The notes beneath the pieces are model-generated. The model made no database searches and was not told the origin of the DNA. It saw only the letters and a list, made by a program, of their open reading frames with translations. The translations under genes were made by a program, and so were the position numbers. From Thuidium tamariscinum (Eukaryota > Streptophyta > Bryopsida > Hypnales > Thuidiaceae), in assembly GCA_947034885.2 (NCBI GenBank), contig OX344756.2, positions 15,434,098 through 15,498,097 of the forward strand: 64,000 nucleotides of DNA. The letters run 5' to 3'. Position 1 is the first letter of the stretch. Each line of letters starts with the position of its first letter. Below are positions 41,705-52,285 of the stretch, piece after piece.

Positions 41705-44700
41705 TCATCCGCTGCCTTCAGCTGCAGCTCTATATGGTTCTACACTTTCTTCCCCAGCGAACTCTTCAAGAAGTTGTCGCTGCCTCTGCGTAATATTCCT
41801 GTTACAAAACCATCCCTCTCAACCTCAGTGTTTTCATGGATTGTGGCTTAAGTAATCAGGTCAGAAAATAAGAAAAGAAACATCAGTTCACACCAAGGGT
41901 AGAGTTACATACGTTGGTATGGATACGACAATCAGCACAAATTGGTCACCATAGTGTCTCGAATTCAGAACTTTTACACCTGCTCAAATAAGCAGGAGCA
42001 TGTTAGCAGTAAATATTTGAATCGATCAAACCCCAAATCTAAGCAGATGCGAAAGAAGAGACATAGATTCGAGCAGTATTCTAGATCAGCAGCGTGTTAA
42101 CTCTAGAATCGATACGGCAAGGACCAGTACCTTTGCCTCTCATAACTTGCTTATGTCCTGGCTGTGTGCCTGGCCGAATCTGCACAACGAAAACGAAATT
42201 TGGCATATATGAGATGTCGGAGACATGATACCCTGTCGTGTACTGAACATCAGGTTGCACTGCGGAAATGAAATGAGAAGAGAAGAGAAAGAAGTTTTTC
42301 ACAATTCTATCAGAAATATGAACAGGGTACGGGCAGCAGCTAACCTTAAGTAGCACATCGCCAGTCAAAGTAGGAACATGCACTGAACCACCCAAGATGG
42401 CCTGCACACCCAATGGTCCACGAAATGTGACGGATACAAATAAGAACGAACATATGCATTAAGGCTTCTCAGGATACAACAGGCATACTACTTCTGAAAA
42501 CACAGAATTCAGAAATGGACCCAAGAGACCGATGCACAGAAGTGGTTAAAACGGAATTCCTTGAAGCCTTAACCACGTCAAGATTTGCAGAATAAGTAGC
42601 GGTTGACATTCATTTTGAGATCTAGTTGAAACACGGGTAGCATCAAAATATATGAAAACCAATCCAAGCGGTTCAAACTGTCACTAGGTGTGGAGGCAAC
42701 CTGTATTTCAGTGAAACAAGATTCGGAAATGAGAACACGACCACACAAGAAAGATTAAAAGGACAAGAACATCATACCTGAGTGAAGGGAATTGGTACGT
42801 CCACATAAATATCTGCTCCCTCTCTTTTAAACACCTTGTCAGGTTGTACCTAAACAAAACAAGGAAATAGAATGTGAATCACTGGACCGAAAAAAGTCAA
42901 ACTTCAGAAGACGCGTTAGAACATTAAGTCTTATCAAAACTTGAAACATTAAAAGAATCATTCATTCATCAAGAGAACCTCAAATTATTGAAACAGGGCC
43001 TCAACTCACTCTTATTTGCACCAAAAGATTCCCAGGTCGGCCACCTTTGGGTCCCTCCCCACCTTCCCCATGCACCTTCAAAGTTGAACCAGTGTCCACA
43101 CCTGATACCAAAGAAAATTCACAAGTAAAATATGGTCATTACTCCAGCTGCTTCCTTATAATACAATAAAATTCAAAATCAGATGTTTCAGAATGTTTCA
43201 AAGGACAAGCAGAAGACCCGAGTGTGACATCGTTTACTGCCTGAAGAAAAAGTGAAACAAATGCAGCAAACAAAACACAAGAAGGATATGAATTGTATTA
43301 CTTCACAAGTATTTCCAAACTAATCACAAACTGCAACAAAATGAAATCTTGGATCTAGCCTCCAAAGTAGACTGCTAAATTACCTGGCCAGACTCGGATG
43401 ATAACCTTATTGAGTCTATGGCATTCAGAATTGTAAATGGAATGAAGCAATTATGTAGAGGGACAACAAAGAGTGCTCGCATCAAAGACTTACCCGCGGG
43501 AATATCCACTCTGACCTCTCTGTTCCCCTTTACAACTCCAGCCCCCTGGCAAGAACGGCAATGATCCTACACACAGCCGTGAAATCAACATGGAATGAAC
43601 TACGGTGATTGTTTAGCATGTTACTTGTCATGTAAACTAGAGAAATTTCAATTAAAAACCCTCATTAAGTACATAATAGAGCAAATCCATACAGGGAAAT
43701 GGAGTATAGACACTACCTTGACCTTCTGGCCAGATCCATCACATGCTGGGCACGTTGACTCAAAAGTGAAGAAAGCTTGCTGCATCACGACCTGCAGAAA
43801 CAAAGGACCAAGAACTAGAATAAGACTCAAGGATAATTAAAACTCTGAAGTGAATCCTCTATTTCAATTTATGATACATGAAAAAAATCTCAGTAAAGGT
43901 TTAGTTTTTCAGAAGACTCATATATAATGGAAAGATCTTGAAAATATAAAACCATTGAACTTACCCTGCCACGTCCTTTGCATTGTTTACATGTCTGAGG
44001 TTGCACTCCTGGAGGCAGACCACTTCCGTCTGCAAAGTAGCCACCACAAACAATGAAACCAGGGCTAGTGGTATGAGCAATATCATCTACATTCTTTTTG
44101 CGATGCAAAAATGTGAGGAAAAGCAAACGAGAAAAACGACCAGGAGCCATGATGGGTATAGAAATGACTTACTGCAAGATTGACACCGCACCGCTGTCTG
44201 AAAATTCACAACTTTTGAACATCCTTGTACAGCCTCCCTGAAAGTCAGATCCAACTGAACCTGATAGGACCAAGTTACACCAATTGTAAGAAATAGAAAA
44301 GCCCATTTAAAAATGGACGACACTGACGTGCAAGACCCCAGATGGTCATTCAAGGACATAACGCTTCGAGATACTCTCATCTCATCTCACCTCATCTCAA
44401 ATTAACGACAAAAGGCACTAACCTGCACGTGCGCTCGGCCTTCTCGACCGCCTCCAAACACTCGATTGAAAATCTGCAGCCAAGGAACACGTTAAAATTT
44501 TCGAAGGGGAACAATTAGCACTTGAGGGATAGTCATCAAACGGTCATTTTTGAACAAGAAAGGTTACTTCTTCAGGTGAAACGTAACTTGCACTCTTTGA
44601 AATATAAAAAAATTGCTGAGAAGAGTTTTGAAAATCTATACCATCTAAATGTTAGAGAACTAACACAAGAATCTACAAACACTAGAATGAATTTAAGATA

Positions 44701-47507
44701 CAAGTTTTGGGTGTATGGGACAGTTCACGCTCACTCATTGTTCCAAGGTTGAACACCTGGTCCCTTTAGGGATTAAAGACTAAAAATCATGCCAGCAACA
44801 GAGGCTTATACATGAGACCTAGATTAGAGTAGAAAGTGCAAAAAACAAGAAAACACGAATAGAAAATATGTTACCTCGTCCATGCCTCCACCAAAAGCAT
44901 CACCAAAGATGGTTTCGTCAAACCCTCCAAATCCACCAGGACCTCCACCAGGAGCACCTCCTGCAGCTGCTTGCTCAAATGCCTCGTGCCCAACCTGGTA
45001 TAGCAAAAGGCATACCTCAAAAAGCTACACGCGAACGGAAAGAGAACTAGAAATGTATCGAAAAGATTCAGCATAGAAAAGAAAATGGGATGGGCTTAGG
45101 GCAGCAGTACTCAAAGACAGATATTTGAAATAGATTATATCTTGATACGCTGAATGGAAACCCTCGGAAGAGGCGTTCCAAAATGCAAAACGGATAAGGT
45201 CTCTACATGTGAGAAGGTACGAAAGGAAAAGAGAGATCACCTGGTCATACATGGCTCGTTTCTCATCATCCTTCAAAACCTACAGAGTTGCGCGCTTATT
45301 CGAATAAGTAAGTGTAAACTTCAAAGAAAATTCACAAGTCTAGGTCTTCATAAGCCTAAAAGACGATTCAGCTTACTGACGAGTGGCACTCATAAAACCA
45401 AGCTGAAAAGAAGAATGAATTTCTCCACATTTCTATCCAGTTGGCAAAATAGAATCTGAATGAACCCCAATTCAATTGTTTCATAAAAATCCCAAGTCTG
45501 ATCTGCCCAACGACTGCGTTCACACACCTCATATGCTTGCTGTATCTCTTGAAACTTTTTCTCTGCATCTGCGTTTCCTTTGTTCACATCTGGATGCCAT
45601 TTCTTTGCCAACTGCAACCAAAAGAAAACAAATATAAATATAAAAATGCTAACTGAAAATTACAGCCTACGGACTTCATCTGTCATTCACCCCTGGGCGC
45701 CCCAAAAGGTCAACTCATATACATTGGAACAAAGACATAAGCAAAAATAGGTGAATGTTTTAAAACGAATATCCCTTAAATGAATTATTATTACAAGGGG
45801 CCACGAGCACAACGCGACTGCTATCAAGATCAATTTACATAACCCTATACTCCAGAACCACTAAGAAATCCGATTGAACCCCCAAGAATTCAATTTCAGC
45901 GTATAATGCCTCCGTGCAAACATAAGAGCTCCAAAATATCAAGTACCTGATAATAAGCAGACTTGATATCCTTAGCACTAGCTCCTTTCTGCAATCCTAA
46001 AGTCTCATAGAAATTTTGACGAGCCATATGTTGGACGCCTGCAGCCTCAACCACACATAAAGTTTACGGCATTAATACCACATCCACGGATGACAATCGG
46101 CAATACGGTGGAATAAAAGTGGAAAGTGCGATGCTGTGACAAAACAAAGAAAAAAGAAGAGCAAAAAGGACATTCATGAGAACTTCTGCGGACAATTACA
46201 TTGACGTACCTGTCGCATGGAAGCTTCGCCTGCCATTGGACATACCCCAGTCGTCGCCACTCCTACTACCGCACACCTGAGAGCAACCCCCTGAAAAACC
46301 AAGCCATACTCAGAAATGCGTCTACAACTACTTCTATTTTTACAAGACTATGAAGTCAAGAAATGGTGTCTGATAGGGATCTACAAACGAAGACCTTCGT
46401 TGATCGGATAGGGCCTTACCTTTACTCTAAAATCAACCAATTACCCTCCCAGCTCGGTTTCGTCTTTCCAACAAATAACAATTCCAGTAAGGTGTGCATC
46501 AATAGCAAGACCTAAAACGCTTCACTGGCTTAATCATTTCATGGGGCCAAAAACGTCAACAAAGCTCACTCTTTCTCTCGTAAATCTACGTTAAATAACG
46601 AGAAACTACAAAACGAAGAACCCTGGGCCCCCACGCCACTTCGACGTCTTCAAAAAGTCTATATTCTTAAAGGAAACACGAATTACTTGACTAAGGGGCT
46701 TGTCACACGACATCTCCCGTACCTGAAAGATGATCTCGAGAAGAGAAATGCGCTTCCCTCGTCGACAATGCCCATGATGCTGTCCTACTACACAACTCCT
46801 CCTGCCGCATTTCATGCAAACGATCATGAGTTCATTAAGCTCGTCAACCTCTACCTTCAAGAATCATGATAACGAGGATCAAATGCAAACAATCGCATGA
46901 ATAGTTTCAGGAAGTACTCCTAAATCCCTGAAATACAAGAAAAAAGGGTGGTGCTACAGTCCGCACGAAAAATCGCTACACAGTGATCCAAAAGTAAGGG
47001 ACATAGAAAGGACCACAAAACAACCGAAGCCAGAGAATTACATCCATGAACAGTATTCTCTTTGCAAAATTCTAAACCGTTCACCGTGATACTTACAATC
47101 CTCAGCGACGGTAAGATTTAAAATTGACCAATTGCAACATTACAGTCTCAAACACCTAATAGATTCAGCCGCAGACCTAATCCAAAACCCTAAAATTCAA
47201 GTACCAAACACTACCCAATTCCGTCCCTCCAAACGCCTTCCACCAACTCCAGCACTCAAAACTACTCTTAACCAAGCAATCCTCTCACTTCGTTCCTCCG
47301 CACACTCAACACCACGTAAACCCAAAACCCGTGCAAAACCAGGAAAATCAGCATACCCCTCCGAAAATCCTAATTCCAAGCGCGTTGACTTACAGAGAGA
47401 GGAGCGGCGGAGGACCTCCAACTCGTTGCAGCCAGCGGGGGCAGCACCGAGCGCTGTTGCTGCTGCAGCAGCAGATGCAGCGTGCGACGCCACGGCATGC
47501 GCGCCAT
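41705..47507 (-). CDS. GFA2: mitochondrial-type DnaJ/HSP40 co-chaperone (type I), 17 exons, 432 aa
   Basis: Stimulates HSP70 ATPase and delivers unfolded protein. Exons in transcript order: 47507-47394, 46276-46210, 46038-45947, 45611-45528, 45279-45241, 44994-44875, 44473-44423, 44260-44173, 44029-43965, 43791-43717, 43566-43494, 43101-43010, 42849-42778, 42401-42345, 42179-42131, 41979-41913, 41798-41705; all GT-AG and in frame. Residues 1-60 are Arg/Ser-rich with no acid stretch at the start (MARMPWRRTLHLL), a plausible mitochondrial presequence. The J-domain spans about 69-131 with H97-P98-D99; a Gly-rich linker follows at 142-170. The zinc-finger domain has all four CxxCxGxG repeats (Cys215/218, 232/235, 254/257, 268/271). 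The C-terminal substrate domains end with RPGTQPGHK and a QRQRQLLEEF tail. RRSFHATG before the J-domain resembles plant GFA2, a mitochondrial DnaJ needed for polar-nuclei fusion in Arabidopsis; the exact orthology is inference. The acceptor of exon 2 has a second AG 14 bp upstream that would shift the frame. Confidence 0.92.
46606..46869. other. conserved segment in DnaJ intron 1, open on both strands
   Basis: This intron piece is about 93% identical to 54205-54333 in the paralog over its best 140 bases, whereas neighbouring intron sequence is nearer 80-85%. On the minus strand, positions 46853-46722 form a 44-codon block flanked by an AG and GTACGG, phase 0 on both sides, with CMKC and CxxHxHC-like spacing. 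It could be a cassette exon, but the paralog has TAG there. On the plus strand a frame ending at TGA 46867-46869 stays open in both copies. Confidence 0.35.
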
Positions 47508-48200
47508 GGCGTAGGCTCAAGATGTGAAAAGTTCGATTCGGCTGAAATGAGGAATCCAACAACAATCGAGAATTGAAATTGATGATCGAAAGGGAGTCAG
47601 GCGACTCTAAATTGGATTGCGAATGTCCCGATCGGTGGGACTGAATGGTGGAGAAGCCTGTGCAAGTCTCGGTGATTCTTGGGCCCTGCGTGAGCCTTGC
47701 TAAAGCCTGAGGTTGCGCAGCGTGGATGGGAGCCGTTGGATCTAGTAACATTATCTCAGCCGTCGGTGTGGTTAGGGAACGTGGAGAAGGGAACGGCATA
47801 TGTGCGAACGTGGGCCTTGAGACGGGTTTTTTTTTTATTGTTGCATGGGTCAATTGGGACTGCTTTGCAACTGAGCATACGCTATGTGTAAGCTTACAGT
47901 GGAAACACCCAAAACCGTCCAAATAAGGAATTCAGCATAGTTAGAGGCAACGTTTTCTAAAAATGATATTTTTCTAGTATTAGCGAGTGAAAATCATGAA
48001 TATTAAAAAAAAATTAGATTTTTTGGATACAATATGTAATTTCTACAAATTTTCAAAGTGTTGGCTCCCTAGACCTGTGGAATCGTCGTGTAGGTGCCCC
48101 CAAAATTGAACCCTGTGAAAATCAACACTCAGTCAACCAAATTTCCTTATGTGTCCTTCAGTTGTGTCAGCAAATTACAATCATACATGTGGCGAACATA
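47508..48200 (-). promoter_or_regulatory. upstream region of the DnaJ gene
   Basis: Single-copy sequence of higher GC up to about 47900, then AT-rich. No clear TATA box was seen. The paralog at 55011 shares no sequence with it beyond the start codon. Confidence 0.4.
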
Positions 48201-48204
48201 TTAA

Positions 48205-48912
48205 CCCCTAAAGGACCATTGTCCCCTCGGGGACAATTTGGAGTTTGGGCAGGTTCCATAGACCTCAATTTTTAATGAATCTTTTTGAAACTTTCTCATA
48301 AGATAGGAAAAATTGATTAGCTTCATAGGAATGTAATTTTTATTTCAATTGGTGACCGAGAGCAAAAGTTATACCACAAAAAGCCCAAATTTTCATTCGG
48401 CGGGCAGAAATTGTTGTACAAGGTTATGTTTACTTTCTAGAACAATCTCACCATTGGGATTATTGTATTTCAATCCCATCTTAGAGTTATTAACCATTTA
48501 GTTTTTCTTTCAATCTTGGACCTACATCTACTTAACAATTTCTTAAAGAATGAAAATCAAGTGTTTTTTGTGTGAAAGTTTTTTCCTAGACTCTCAAATC
48601 AATTTCTTAACACAAAAAATTATAAATTCAAAGTCTGTAGTGCAATTTTTTAATACAAATTCCAGTCAAAGTCATTTGAAATTGTAAACCATAGTTTTAA
48701 AAAACTTGTATTTCCAACTTTGAATGCTCATATCTTCCAATCTATATGGTCAAACTTCATAAAATTTTTACCACTTGATTTCAATCAAGTTAAGTACAAG
48801 ATCCTACAGTTAGATTCTTAAAAAAAAATATTTTTTGTTTCCTTGGATGAATGCAACAGAAATGGCAGTTTTGAGAGGTTTTTGACAAAAAAAGGCCTTG
48901 GTCCTTGAGGGG
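48205..48912 (-). mobile_element. TTAA-type element, copy D (reversed, internally deleted)
   Basis: TTAA at 48201-48204 and 48913-48916. It starts CCCCTAAAGGACCATTGTCC and ends CCTTGGTCCTTGAGGGG. Length 708 bp, about 200 bp shorter than copy B through a deletion near 48415, where text jumps from GGCGGGCAGAAATT to ACTTTCTAGAACAATCTCAC. Confidence 0.75.
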
Positions 48913-48919
48913 TTAAAGA

Positions 48920-49260
48920 AAGTCTACTGACGCATTTGGGTGAATCTATAGTCCACTGCAAGGAACAGGTGCAGTAATGGGTGGTTTGCCCTTAGGTCAG
49001 TTTCGTAATAATTAGAGAAAATTTGGAACACATCTAAAGTTTTAAGAATTTCTGAAAATCTAAAAAAATTCATTTTCGCCATTTCTAAACATTTCAAAAT
49101 TATTCTCGAGAAAATCTAGAAAAAATAACACATTTACACATGAATAGAAAATGTTAATTCAAAATTGGAAGTGTCAAAAAAAAAGGATCAAAGTGCTAAA
49201 ATTTAAGAAAAGCAAATCAAATTGAAGATTTGTTGAGTTGTCCAAAATTTCAAAATCAAA
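48920..49260. other. AT-rich intergenic stretch, no gene seen
   Basis: No supported frame or repeat boundary. Confidence 0.4.
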
Positions 49261-49264
49261 TTAA

Positions 49265-49345
49265 CCCTTAAAGACCTAGCATACTAAATTTGGCAACATA
49301 GCAATTTTGGGCAAGTACACGTAAGTATAAATTTCCATCTTTTGG
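49265..49345 (+). mobile_element. terminal fragment of an E-subtype TTAA element
   Basis: TTAACCCTTAAAGACCTAGC followed by TTTGGCAACATAGCAATTTTGGGC is the complement of the end seen at 24640-24699. The rest of the element appears lost or replaced by the inverted repeat that follows. Confidence 0.5.
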
Positions 49346-49418
49346 GCCCAAATTTTAATAGAAGGTGAGGACGAGGAATATCTTTCATATGTACATGAAA
49401 TAAATGGAGAAATTTCAA

Positions 49419-50008
49419 AGCTCTCTATGTACTCATGGGGTGGTAGGAGGTAGAACAAGCCATGAGGAATATGTAATTTAGAAGTTGTAGGAACTCAGCC
49501 ACTCATAGTTTAAATTGAAATAGGAATTATGTTAAAATTAAAATTTTAGACTTCATTAAGGCATAGTAGAATATCTTTTTACAAAAAATTTGAGCTAGAG
49601 AATGGTAGGAAATCAAACCAAGTTTCATATCTAAAAATACATGTGACATTTCAAACTTTCAAGCTTTCACTAAAAAAATGTAGACAAATTTCAAAGAAGG
49701 GTTGGAAGAATCATTTTTATGACAATTTAAAACTTCTTCACGAAAATTCGTCCATGACTTTAGATTGAAGAATGGAAATGTGAAATGGATTTTAAGAGAT
49801 GAAACTCAATTTGATTTCCGACCATTTTTTAGTTCATAGATTTTTGTAAGAAGATATTATACTATCCATAAATGAGGTCTAAAATTTTAGTTTTAACACA
49901 ATTCCTATTTCAATTTTAACTATCAGTGGTTCAGCTTCGACAACTTCTAAACTAGATATCCTACATGGGTTATTCTACCTCTTACCACTTATGTATAAAT
50001 AGAGAGCT
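49419..50008. repeat. large inverted repeat, two 234-bp arms
   Basis: Arms 49419-49652 and 49775-50008 are reverse complements at roughly 85% identity, separated by 122 bases. Shared blocks include AGCTCTCTAT at the ends, GAAATAGGAATT(A/G)TGTTAAAA and AAATTTTAGAC(T/C)TCATT. No target duplication or terminal motif was recognised and no frame is present. Confidence 0.8.
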
Positions 50009-50192
50009 TATCTACTCCATAGACAACTCAACCAAGATATTGATACCAAAGGGATAAAGATTACATTGGTACGATAATCAATAAGTTCTAAATTTGGATT
50101 TTTGGCAAACCATCTATCTTTACAATTATTTTTTTTCTCTTTATGTCATCCATGAACAATTGTTGTCTTCAAATTAGAGGGGGAATATCAAA

Positions 50193-50597
50193 TAAGGTAG
50201 AACCACCTGTAACTGATCATTAAGGTATTTTAGACATGATCTAGTGTAGTACAAAGCAAAACAAATATTTTCAAAGGTGTAAAGATAAAAATGATGGGGA
50301 TTACAAAAACTTTGGTAATTTTATCACATGAATTAAAATTACTATGAATTTTGGAAGGCAAAAAGTGTACTTGACCAAATGCCAATCTATGGAGTCTTTT
50401 AATTTTGATCACCCCCAAAACTACATTTTTATTCATTCTTCTCTACTTTCTTGTACACTACTTTGGAACATGTGCCATGAACTTTTAGTCTCAACTTTAA
50501 AAATGAGAAAAAAAACTCATTCTAGCCTTGGCTGGAAATACGTCCATCAATAGGTTGGTTATGGAAGGCCGATTGGTTATAGGTGGTTCTACCTTAT
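50193..50597. mobile_element. 405-bp element with ATAAGGTAGAACCACCT ends
   Basis: ATAAGGTAGAACCACCTGTAAC on the left pairs with TTATAGGTGGTTCTACCTTAT on the right. CAA flanks both sides (50190-50192 and 50598-50600), consistent with a 3-bp target duplication. Internal sequence recurs at 19865-20200. No transposase frame; superfamily not assigned. Confidence 0.65.
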
Positions 50598-50609
50598 CAA
50601 TTAAAAATT

Positions 50610-51340
50610 TGACAATTGAGTTATTCGTAAAGTATCCTAAACCGGGATTTAAACCCATGAGTTTTGTGAAAAAGCCAATTGAGTTAAAAAAATCAAAATA
50701 AAAGTGGGTATGAAACTTATTTTTCCATTAAAGTGGTGCCTAAAAAAGTTTGATCCCTACTTTTGAAGTCATGTGACATAAGTATCTTTCAAAAAAGTTT
50801 GACGCTTCAACTATAGTTGCTTTTTCGACTTCAAAAAAAGTCATGCCCAAAGTGAGGGGTACTTTACAAATAACTCAAATGACTTCACAAGTTCCTACAT
50901 ATTGATAAAAAAAAGGTGCAAAAACATATCTCCTATCATTTTGAATAATGCTTTGTTATAGACATATCATCTTGAACAACATTTTGTAGTGAACGTATAA
51001 CACATGTAGTTACAAAATTAAAATATATTTGGCATTTATTCAAATAATTCCCATACTCCAAATAGGAATGTTTACACCTAAACTACAAGCATAAATGTGC
51101 TTTATGATAAGAACTTTTACTACCAAAAATACAACCATAGGTGTATCCTTATAACATACATAAAATAAAAATTGTATAAATGAACCAAAATATTCATATA
51201 GATAACCTTTTGTCAATTGATACTAAGCATAGATAAACATTTTGTTTGAAGGTTTGAAATTAAGGTAGAAGTACCTATTCCTAATAACCCCCCAATGATG
51301 GTTTTATATAATGAATTTCTATTGACAACAATCAATTGCA
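50610..51340. other. AT-rich intergenic stretch, no gene seen
   Basis: Short frames only. Confidence 0.4.
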
Positions 51341-51508
51341 TTGTCATTGAAAAAGATTCTCTATTTGTAGCTTTTCTTCTACTCTCTCTTCCCTTACTTA
51401 GGGAGAAGTACCAAAGTTAAGTCTTGTCATTGAAAAAGATTCTCTATTTGTAGCTTTTCTTCTACTCTCTCTCTTCCCTTACTTAGGGAGAAGTACCAAA
51501 GTTAAGTC
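51341..51508. repeat. two-copy tandem duplication, unit 83-85 bp
   Basis: TTGTCATTGAAAAAGATTCT through GTACCAAAGTTAAGTC occurs at 51341-51423 and again at 51424-51508. The copies are identical except for an extra CT pair in the second CTCTCT tract, so the duplication is recent. Confidence 0.9.
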
Positions 51509-51881
51509 TACAAAACCAAAATGAGTCCGAATGAAAAACTAAACTAATATTGCATAAAATATTCAATCTTAGAAAAAAATTAGTTCTTTTTACAATACTC
51601 CTCATCCTTGTATTTGCACACATTAAATTCAATATCTCAACAAATTTCCTATAGGCTGAAATGCTCAAGTTCTCCAAAATAGATACCTCTACCTCATTCC
51701 ACCAATGATCACCAAAAGCAAAACAAGAGTCTGCACACAAGCGAAACATTATAAGTCAGGGATAGTTAAAATGTGAAGATGTACTACAAAGTGCAACTTG
51801 GAAGAAATGTTAAAATTATGACCCTTAAAAATGGTTCTTATGGCTCCTACAAAAAAAACATAGAATATGACACTACACTAA

Positions 51882-51902
51882 AATAAATAAATAAATAAAT
51901 AA

Positions 51903-51942
<40 letters not shown>
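51882..51942. repeat. compound microsatellite (AAAT)n(AT)n
   Basis: About six AAAT units run directly into about eighteen AT units. It lies just beyond the broken end of the DnaJ paralog. Confidence 0.9.
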
Positions 51943-51948
<6 letters not shown>

Positions 51949-52285
51949 GAAATTACATCTTAAATTGAATGTCCATTGAATAATCGGGATTTTTTCGAGA
52001 ATACTTTCACTTTTCAGTACAAAATGCCAAGCTTTTACTTCCTGAGATCTTATAAGATTTTGATTTTGCTGATTTCACTGGTTTTTAATCAGATCAATTT
52101 CAAAGGGTCATTTTTGAAATAAAAAAAGTACTTTTTGAGGTGAAACGTAACTTGCAGTCTTTCAAATATGAAATATTTGCTAAGAAGAGTTTTAAAAATC
52201 TAGACCATCTAAATGTGAGAACTAACACAAGTATCTACAAACACACGAATTAATTTAAGGAACGAACATGTTTGACTCCACTCAC

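Noticed and set aside
47197-47922. 241-codon minus-strand open frame over the DnaJ exon 1 region
   Set aside because: It overlaps exon 1 in another frame. The frame used by the real exon gives MARMPWRRTLHLL, joins the J-domain by GT-AG splicing and is repeated in the paralog. The Ala-rich frame is a by-product of the CTG/CAG-rich codons.
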